Assembly: GCA_028571685.1 (NCBI GenBank)
Contig: CM053140.1
Location: 147,421,701-147,485,700 of the forward strand
Length of the DNA: 64,000 nucleotides
From: Heterohyrax brucei
Lineage: Eukaryota; Chordata; Mammalia; Hyracoidea; Procaviidae
Reading direction: 5' to 3'
Part shown: one piece after another, positions 56,628-64,000 of the stretch
Numbering within the stretch: the stretch's first letter is position 1
How the letters are laid out: every line of letters begins with the position of its first letter
Made by a program: the position numbers and the translations under genes
Notes under the pieces: generated by a model
Told to the model about the DNA's origin: nothing
Databases searched by the model: none
The model's input: the letters and a program-made list of their open reading frames with translations, nothing else

Positions 56628-56944
56628 TGAATAAATGCAAGAGTTAGTTAATGCAGAAGTAGGTTTTGGGAACCAGATCCCAGAGGCAAGGAGGCTGTAG
56701 AGGGAGAGTGGTCCCTCAAGTAATAGTGTGATTCTGATAAGGGAAAGAATTGAACAAATGAGAAAAGCATTGCAAAGATTGGATGTGGTGACTGATGGCT
56801 GTAGACACAAAAAGAACTTAAAACTGTATGTCTTTGAAACACCATGACTGGAATAATGAAATAGAGAAATCCATTAAGGCACTGTTTTTTAAGGGGAAAA
56901 AAAATAATGACTCGGTTTTGGACATGTTGAATTTGATGTAATGG
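56628..56944. other. Old-repeat relic, unassigned
   Basis: gcaaggaggctgtagaggga and gcaaagattggatgtggtga resemble the ancient family of 38464 in sense orientation. Confidence 0.3.
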
Positions 56945-57106
56945 TACCCTGCCATTTCTGACTCTTAGGGAGCACATCGAGTTTCCAAGACTGTCAGTGT
57001 CTCTGGAAACACACTGCAGCATCTTTCTCTGGCCATGCCATTAGGTGTTTCAAACTGCTGACTCTCAGTTAATGGTCAAGCTCCTTAACCAATGCACCAC
57101 CAAAGT
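56945..57106 (-). mobile_element. AfroSINE variant
   Basis: Body has cactgcagcatctttctctg instead of the common segment; head ctccttaaccaatgcaccac. Confidence 0.75.
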
Positions 57107-57322
57107 AATAGTACCTATTAACCAATCTTATTTCTATTCCTGATTTACCCTTCTAATATGATTTGTCCTTCCCATAGCCTCTGGAAGAATTAGCTTTGTA
57201 TAATTGATGACCTTACCTAAATTTAAGTTAGTGCACAGTTCTTCTTATTAGACGTCTATGAGAATCTATTATATGATAACATCTGATATAACCCCAAATC
57301 AGGTAATTGGTTATTTCTAACT

Positions 57323-57495
57323 AAAAAAAAAAAAAAAAACAAACCCACTGCTGTTGAGTCAATTCTGACTCATGGTGACCCTGTAGGACACAGTAGAACT
57401 GCTCTATAGAGTTTCTAAGGAGTGCCTTTTGGATTGAACTACAGAGCTTTGGTGGGCAGTCATAGCACTTAATCACTACTCTACTAGGGTTTCCA
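57323..57495 (-). mobile_element. AfroSINE-type SINE with long A-run
   Basis: A run of about 17 A (57323-57339) and caaacccactgctgttgagt at the tail; head tactctactagggtttcc. Confidence 0.88.
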
Positions 57496-57904
57496 AGTCA
57501 AGAAAAACATACCGTGGATACTCGTAGCTGTTATATTTCATTCTCTTCTTTGCTCCCTGAGGTCCTAGATCTTTTCCTCCCTTGCCTCTATCACATGTAT
57601 TCATTGGTTGGAGCTCTCACGGAAATATTTATTAGCTGAAGCATTATTTGATCCCCTTTGGGGACTTTATTCTGACTGCCTCGCTAGGTAAGTAACCCAT
57701 GTTCATGATGAAGTACAGATTTTTAAGAGGTCTCTCTATCAAACTGAAGTGTATGTTTATGTTTTGAAGGTTAGCTGAAGTGTAAGGTTGAAAGCTTTGT
57801 CCTAAGGTGAGGTCAGGATGACATCTCACCATTGTTCACGTATTATCCGTGTGACCCTGGGCATCATTTATAAAACAAAGCTGAAGATATTCTATCTGCC
57901 ATGT

Positions 57905-58045
57905 TGTTGTTGTTACATGCTGTCAGTTGCTTCCAACTCATAGCAACCTTATGTCCAACAGAAGAAAACCCTGCCTGGTCACGCACCATCCTCCCAATCG
58001 TTGCCATGTTTCAACCTATTATTGCTGCCCCTGTGTCATTTCTAA
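57905..58045 (-). mobile_element. RTE LINE 3' tip
   Basis: ttgttgttgttacatgctgt at the left, then gcttccaactcatagcaacc and ggtcacgcaccatcctccca. 5'-truncated to about 140 bp. Confidence 0.75.
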
Positions 58046-58249
58046 GGACACCAGTATTTCACAAGGAATTTTGAGATGCATTGAGTAATTACCAGAAATA
58101 GGGAAATGCAGAAGTTAACTATTTCTGTTTAGAGTATTTTTGCAACAGATATTTTTAAAAATCTTGAATGCTGTAGAAGTTTTTAGTATTCTTTTTCTTG
58201 ACAACCTTGTAATAATTGGTCTTCTTTTGCATTTGCTGACTTTAGCTAA

Positions 58250-58454
58250 AAACACTTGTTAGGTGCCATAAAGTCAATTTCAATTCATAATGAATCTGTG
58301 ACAAAGCAGAACTGCCCCACAGGCTTTCTAACCTATGATCTTTACCAGGAGCAGATCGTTAGGTCTTTTTCCTGTGGAGCTGTTGGGTGAGTTAGAACTG
58401 CTAATCTTAAGTTAGCAGCCAAGTGCTTAACAGGTGCCACCACAGCTGTTTGGC
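58250..58454 (-). mobile_element. AfroSINE-type SINE, long form
   Basis: ggtgccataaagtcaatttc tail; extra segment with gtctttttcctgtggagctg; head cttaacaggtgccaccacag. Confidence 0.85.
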
Positions 58455-58465
58455 TAAACACATTA

Positions 58466-58630
58466 CCAAAAAAAAAAAAAAAGAAAAATTGCGATCCAAC
58501 CAATTCTAATTCATAGTTCCCCTATAGGACAACATGGAACTGCACCATAGAGTTTCCAAAGAGCAGCCAATGGACTCGAGCTACTAGCCTTTTGGCTAGC
58601 GACCAAGTCTCTTAAACACTGTACCTCTGA
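58466..58630 (-). mobile_element. AfroSINE-type SINE, short form
   Basis: Tail is an A-run plus ttgcgatccaaccaattcta; head ttaaacactgtacctctg. It lies 11 bp from the head of the copy on its left. Confidence 0.86.
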
Positions 58631-58696
58631 TATATTTCCATAATAGTTTCATAAATTGAAAAGATCCCTCAATAGTCAATGACATTAGTTTCCTGA

Positions 58697-58755
58697 TGGT
58701 GGGCATGCAAATTTATATGGGAATGTACATTTTCACTCAATCATAATGAAAAAAA
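58697..58755 (+). mobile_element. L1 3' tip, 59 bp
   Basis: tggtgggcatgcaaatttat, gggaatgtacattttcactc and an A-run, the reverse complement of the L1 end at 33010-33062. Repeats attagtttcct (58684-58694) and attagtttctt (58756-58766) match at 10 of 11. Confidence 0.75.
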
Positions 58756-58766
58756 ATTAGTTTCTT

Positions 58767-60147
58767 AATTTAGATTTTTTTCTTTGTCCATTTAGAAATA
58801 GTTAGCTATTCTTGAGACTTACAAAAATTTCTCAGTGGAGGAAATAGTACTTTTAGGTTTCCAAACAAATTAACACTTCCTTTTGGGGGACATCATGTCC
58901 CTACTTCCACTGCCATTTTCACATAGACATTTAATGTAAGTACTTAGAATTATGTTGGTGGTCACAAAACTCACTTTTCTTGGGAAACTTTCTTGAGGCA
59001 AAAAGGAGATGGGGAGACAGCTAATGCAGGAGTACAGTTATGTTATATAGGTTTTGACTTTGGGCTTCATTTCAAGGCCCTATCAGTTATTCAATTCTGA
59101 ATTCACAAATTTAGGAGGTTCTATTACCATATTTTCAGTCCTTGGTCACTAGTACAATGCAAAATAGTTAATACAAAATACACAGTTATTGATAGATTGA
59201 TCAAATCCATTCATTCAGCAAATATCTGTAGGATATCTTCCATGTGTAAAGCACATGTCTGATCACTAGGGATATAATCAAAAGAAATAGCCTTATAGAA
59301 TTTATATTCTGTTGGAAAAGAAAGCCAATTAAAAAAAGTAAGTGCATAATACCTCAGATGGTGGTAAGTGTTGTGAAGAAATTAGGGCAGGGTTAGCATG
59401 TTAGCAAGTGCTCTGGCATGAAAGGGACAGATCCTCCTGCCTGAAATGTGTTGTTAAGGAGAGTGTCATTGGAAAAGTGACATTTGAGCAGAAACCTGAA
59501 GGAAGTCAGGAAACAGGAAGTGAGATTGAAAAATATTCGGGGAAAAGCTGCCCAGGCAGAGAGAGTAGCCAGTGCCAAGGTCCTGAGGTAGAATTGTTTG
59601 GTATATTCAAGGAATAGCAAGGATGTTAATATAACAGGACCATGGTAAGAGAAGGCGAGAGTGGCAGAAGATGAGATCACAGAGGTGGATGCAGACCGTA
59701 TGGGACCTCACAGATTACGGTAGGGATCTGGGGCCTTTACTCCCAATGAATTGCTTTTGGAAGCCATGAGTTATATTTTTTAATTCAAAATCTGCAATCC
59801 AAATTACCACAAGACCAGTGCTACTTAATTAGAGAATGTTTCCACTTTGATTTGTCTTTCGGACGTAGGTGGATCACCCTATGAGCGTAGTAACTCAGTC
59901 TTGGAAAGGACTTGCCCGGAACTGCGGCATGAGTTCTAGCTGGGAAGCTTCTTAGCATATAACTTGATTGTTTGTTAGGCTTCCACCTTTCACAAGTCTA
60001 AAATTTGGGGTGGAAATTTTTAGTGAAGCAGGATGAATACTTTTATAAGCTTATAGTTCATTATTGATAGTTTTTGAGAGGCTAAGAGCCTACTCTGTTG
60101 AATAGAATATTTCACTTTAATCATTCACTCAACAGGTATTTTGTACT
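58767..60147. other. Intergenic DNA with an ancient repeat
   Basis: 59195-59790 holds a sense copy of the unassigned mammal-wide family (tttgagcagaaacctgaagg, gccaaggtcctgaggtagaa). The remainder is unrecognised. Confidence 0.4.
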
Positions 60148-60804
60148 CCCTTGAGTCATCCTGGGCTACTGTAGCAGAAACACCACAAGTGGATGGCTTT
60201 AACAATAGAAATTTATCCTCTCACAGTTTAGGATGATGGAAGCCTGAATGCAAGACATCAGCTCTAGGAGAAGGCTTTCTGTCACTTCTCAGGGAAGGCC
60301 TTTGTATTCCTTCAGCATCTGTGGGCCCAGCATCCCTTGGAGATCTCCATGGGTCTTAGCATCAGTCTTTCCCTGGATCTAAGAGATTCTCAATGCAGGG
60401 ACCCCACTCCTGGCTTTTCTTTCTTGGTGATAGTGAGGTCTCACTCCTCTCTGCTTTCTTCGCTTTCCTTTTAGCTCTGTAAGATGAAAGAGGTGACTCA
60501 TGCAAAGGTGTGACTTGAATAAGGGTGTCACTTGAGTAAGGCTGTCATTTGAATCATGCCCTGTGGTAAGAGTGTGACTTAAGATATACCCCATACTAAT
60601 CCTGCCTCCTTAAGCTTTATGATTTATAACACCTAAATGGAGGATAATTATATAGTACCACAAAATGGAGGACCATTACATCAGATCACAAAATGGAGGA
60701 CCATTACATCAGATCACAAAATGGAGGACCACTTCACAGTGCTGAGAATCATGGCCTAGGCAAGGTGACTCTTATTTTCCATGGATATAAGTCAATCCAT
60801 GACA
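60148..60804 (-). mobile_element. ERVL/MaLR-type solo LTR, long subfamily
   Basis: 657 bp ending gtcaatccatgaca, with perfect 5 bp repeats GTACT at 60143-60147 and 60805-60809. The first bases (ccct instead of tgtc) are eroded. It contains two internal tandem arrays. Confidence 0.8.
60659..60735. repeat. 28 bp tandem repeat in the LTR
   Basis: Units beginning cacaaaatggaggaccatta at 60659, 60687 and 60715 (the last partial). The first two are identical. A second array of about 18 bp units (like agggtgtcacttgagta) lies at 60505-60556. Confidence 0.85.
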
Positions 60805-60973
60805 GTACTATATTCCAGGATTTCTGCTTAGTACTGGGGATTCAAAGACAAATAAAAAGGGTGGTCTCCTCCAGAAGCTCACAGTCAGGTAAGAAAAGCA
60901 GATTAATAAGTAAATAATTGCAACATGGTATAGGAAGTACCTAATATTTGCTAGGTGCTAGTTAGATACTTGG

Positions 60974-61129
60974 AAACCCCGGTGGCGTGGTGGGTTAAGT
61001 GCTACGTCTGCTAACCAAAAGGTTGGAAGTTGAAATCCTCCAGGCACTCCTTGGAAATTCCATGGGTCAGCTCTACTCTGACCTCTAGGGTCGCTATGAG
61101 TCGGACCCAACTCAACAGCAGTGCAGTGC
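60974..61129 (+). mobile_element. AfroSINE-type SINE, first of a tandem pair
   Basis: aaaccccggtggcgtggtgg head; tatgagtcggacccaactca tail followed by acagcagtgcagtgc. Well preserved. Target-like sequence lies before it (60964-60973, agatacttgg) and after it (61130-61139). Confidence 0.9.
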
Positions 61130-61139
61130 AGATACTGGA

Positions 61140-61303
61140 AGGCCTGGTGGCCTAGTGGGGGTTAAGTGCCTATGTCTGCTCATGAAAAGGTCAGCAGTTC
61201 AACTCTTCCAGGTACTTCTTGGAAGCTCTGCCAGTTCTTCTCTGTCTCCAAAGTCACTGTGAGTCAGAATTAACTTGCCGGCAGTGGATTTTTGTTGTTG
61301 TTT
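61140..61303 (+). mobile_element. AfroSINE-type SINE, second of a tandem pair
   Basis: aggcctggtggcctagtggg head; gagtcagaattaacttgccg tail followed by gttgttgtttt. A third target copy, tagttagacacttg, follows at 61304-61317. Confidence 0.88.
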
Positions 61304-61762
61304 TAGTTAGACACTTGTTTATTGGGTGAGTGATGGCAGTACTGAGAAGGAAGTAATTCTGTCTGTCCAAGAAAGTTAGGGAAGGATTCACTTTTGACCA
61401 TGGACTCCATGAGGAAAAGACAGTGTCTGTCTTATCTACCCAAGCATTAGGGACAGAATTTAGCAAAAAAGTTATCAGTGAAAATTTCCCTGGAAGAATG
61501 AATGAATGAATGAGGAGAGGGTTGAGCCATATGGGATAGGGACAGTATTTCTTTGGAAGGCTAGTGTACACTGCTGGCAAAGAGAACAACATGCACAGAA
61601 GGTTTGGAGATGTGGAAGAATGTGATTCTAGCCTTAGAATAGTTTTGTATTTCCAATTAAAGCACTCTGCCAGTTCCATATTTGAGGCATCATGAATGGT
61701 ATGTACACTTTGTTATCTTGTATGAGTTTACATGCACCTACATTCTTACAACGTTATTGATA

Positions 61763-61786
61763 TACTTTATATATATATATATATAT
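61763..61786. repeat. (TA)n microsatellite
   Basis: About ten TA units next to the A-run of the following SINE. Confidence 0.85.
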
Positions 61787-61787
61787 T

Positions 61788-61945
61788 AAAAAAAAAAAGT
61801 TGCCACTGAGTCAATTCCAAGTCATAGTGGCCCTAGAGGGCAGAGTAGAACTGCCCTGTAGGGTTTCTGTGGAGAGGCTGGTAGATTCAAACTGCCCACG
61901 TTGTGGTTAGCAGCCAAACACTTAATTATGAGGCCACCAGCCTCC
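61788..61945 (-). mobile_element. AfroSINE-type SINE, short form
   Basis: A-run and gttgccactgagtcaattcc at the tail; taattatgaggccaccagcc at the head. Confidence 0.88.
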
Positions 61946-64000
61946 ATATCTGTATTAGCTAGTTGAAAAGTCTACATTTTTAGTACCAAAGACTCTTTGT
62001 TGCAAAGATATCTTTAAGAAAGTGTATTTAAACAAAAAGAAGTGTGACTAGGACACCATTAGCCTAACAACTCACAGATACCTTGGAGTAAGGTGGTGGG
62101 AAAAAAAATTCGTATCTGCCACAGAGTAAAATGTGTTATCTTGTCCATTAGTTGTGTGGTTAAACTTTCTTCAAGGTATAACAAACCCTGGAAATGATTT
62201 CAATTGAACAACCAAAGAAACGGAATAAAAATCACTTAAAACTGGTTCATACCAGCTCTCTTGCATGTTCTAAGATCAAGTCACTAAACATTATTTTGAG
62301 GAGAAAGGGTTTAGTGAACCCTAGAAATTGGATTTGATTTATGCCAGAAAATCTGCCTTTTCACTGCTTGAGATTTCTATGGAAGAAAGCCACAGTCTTT
62401 TACCAAGTGGTTTCTAAGGAAACCCCTTATAGTACAGCATCTGAAAACAATTTGGTTGTTAACGAGAAGAAGTTCTCACGATGGTGGGAAAGTGTTGAGT
62501 GAAAGAAAAGGCTTCCAGATTTGGCAGTCAGTCTGTAAAAACCGTTTACTCTTCTACAGTTATGTTTATGAAATTTCTACATAGATTAAACATTTACATA
62601 TTTTCTTTCACAGTTGTTCTTCTTTGTAATATATTTTTTATAGAAGCTAGAGCAGTGGAAAAAGTCTTTGGCTAAAAAATGTAGATATTTGAGCTTACAA
62701 ATGTATTCAGACAAGTGGCTTCCCTGGAATCTCTGTGCTCCATTGAGTTTTTCAATCTGATTTAGAATTCCAGCATTCTGGAATTCAGATATTAGCATTT
62801 AATTATATTACAAGTAAATTAATTTCCATTAAAGTTTTCTCAAAAATCTTAAAATACAGAAGGGTATTTATATACTTTTAAACGTGGCTTTGAAAATCTA
62901 CTTGGAAATGTCTTATGCGTTGTTTTATTTTATTTCAAGTTCTCCCCAAAACAAAATAATTGTTTGCAATATTATAACTTGTTGATTTAATTCTATGCTT
63001 AAATTTTGTAATCTAATGAAAAACTAAATCATGTAAATGCTAAATGTGCCTGTTGAAATCAGTTTCCTGAATAACGATACCCATATTTTCTTGGTAATTT
63101 TTAAGTAATGAAACAAACAAAAAGATTCACACAGCAATTGTAAATAGATTTTAATCTGTAGCACTATTCAGACATGAATCAATATATGATAGAAACTCCA
63201 AAACATGGTGTATTCTTTCTTTCTTACCGTGGAAGCTATGTAAGTTTGCAATTCTGTATAACAGTATGGTACTCAATGTCAAGTCACTGGAAAGCCTGTG
63301 GATGCATCACTCTGCGTGGCCACCACCAGCCCGTCTGCCCTCCAGGACGTTCTCTACATTAGACCTCTGTAGAAGGCAGAGTTGCCAAGAGACTCCTTGT
63401 TGTCCTCAGTTGTTCCCCTCGTTTCACCCCTCCTCCTTCCTCTTTCTTCTCTGGTCTTTGAACTTCCTCCACTTTGGGCAGCTGCTCTCATTTGCAGCTC
63501 TGCTTTGGGCAGGGCAAAATTCTGCCAGTGAAAACAGGAAAAGTAAGAAAACAAGAAGATTTGGAAGTGCTTTGCATGGGTTGCATCTCTGTGGCTGCCA
63601 GCTTTGAGATCTTTCCAACGCTGGGGGTGAGGGAGAGGGACAGATGGAGAAGGAATCTGCTGCTGGGGGCAAGACTCTAACTCATAGGTATCCTAGATTA
63701 CCTGGGAGCCCTCCCCCGACCTTGTGTTTCTGAGGGCACATAGCTACCATTCCGTATTCAGATATTCTGTTGTCAAATTGTTTGTAATAATAGTTTATGT
63801 AACATTTTAATTATGGTATTTGAAAGAGGGGGTATAACCAAAGTTTTCCTATGCCCGTTTCTCACGAGACCCATAAACTCAGAGGACAGAAACGTCTCTG
63901 TTTAACAGTCTCTGAGAGTAAATGATTGGCAGGCATGACTGCAAGTACATTTCACAAATATGAGTTCATGGAGAAAATTAAGAAAATATCCTCTCTGAAT
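61946..64000. other. Single-copy-looking intergenic DNA
   Basis: No exon, repeat or splice-supported frame recognised over about 2 kb. 63290-63720 is richer in GC and pyrimidines than its surroundings (ctcctccttcctctttcttc). The open frames of up to 113 codons there overlap on both strands and show no family resemblance. Confidence 0.45.

Noticed and set aside
63174-63680. Cluster of overlapping open frames in GC-richer DNA at the right edge
   Set aside because: Frames overlap on both strands, have low-complexity composition, and show no family motifs, splice signals or start context. Not reported as a gene.

Overview
The window is a piece of a placental mammal nuclear genome, most likely an elephant or another paenungulate afrotherian. 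The call rests on the repeats. About 34 copies of a tRNA-derived AfroSINE-type element occur on both strands (head like ccctggtggtgtagtggtta, body ending in a GAGTCGGAATCGACTC-like near-palindrome). They sit beside RTE LINEs whose 3' ends carry the same near-palindrome, L1 copies with a lineage-specific 3'UTR, and ERVL/MaLR-type LTRs. Mammal-wide relics (MIR, L2, MER20) lie underneath. There is no bacterial, plasmid or phage content. Family names come from recognising sequence by eye; no database search was run.

Only one gene is supported: DPH5, on the minus strand. Its first coding exon (9820-9954) and second coding exon (3719-3843) join in frame at consensus splice sites and encode about residues 1-86 of the roughly 285-residue diphthine methyl ester synthase. 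A CpG-rich promoter with an inverted CCAAT box and a GC box lies near 10.37-10.52 kb, with one or two untranslated first exons. The remaining exons lie to the left of the window. Positions 1-3718 are the partial second coding intron and 3844-9819 the first. In human, DPH5 is transcribed away from a long intergenic interval that leads to S1PR1; 10.5-64 kb here looks like that interval and holds no exon I can recognise.

Layout. 1-10 kb: DPH5 introns with an L1 3' end, SINEs, a fold-back element and an RTE insertion whose 5' part is inverted. 10.3-10.5 kb: promoter. 11-28 kb: L2, MIR, RTE, SINE and LTR copies in otherwise unrecognised DNA. 28.8-38.3 kb: one nearly full-length minus-strand L1 with tandem 5'UTR monomers, broken by a solo LTR, a second L1 3' end, an ERVL-type pol fragment with its LTR, and a poly(A)-tailed retrocopy. 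38-49 kb: older repeats, an inverted duplication and LTRs. 49-53 kb: another L1 carrying a MaLR provirus with a fold-back LTR. 53-64 kb: MIR, MER20, L2, a dense SINE cluster, an LTR and about 2 kb of single-copy-looking DNA.

The most unusual pattern is a set of 31-44 bp insertions, most with clear target-site duplications. They contain only the 3' tail shared by the RTE and SINE families and end in TTGGC-type repeats. They look like extreme 5'-truncated products of RTE retrotransposition.
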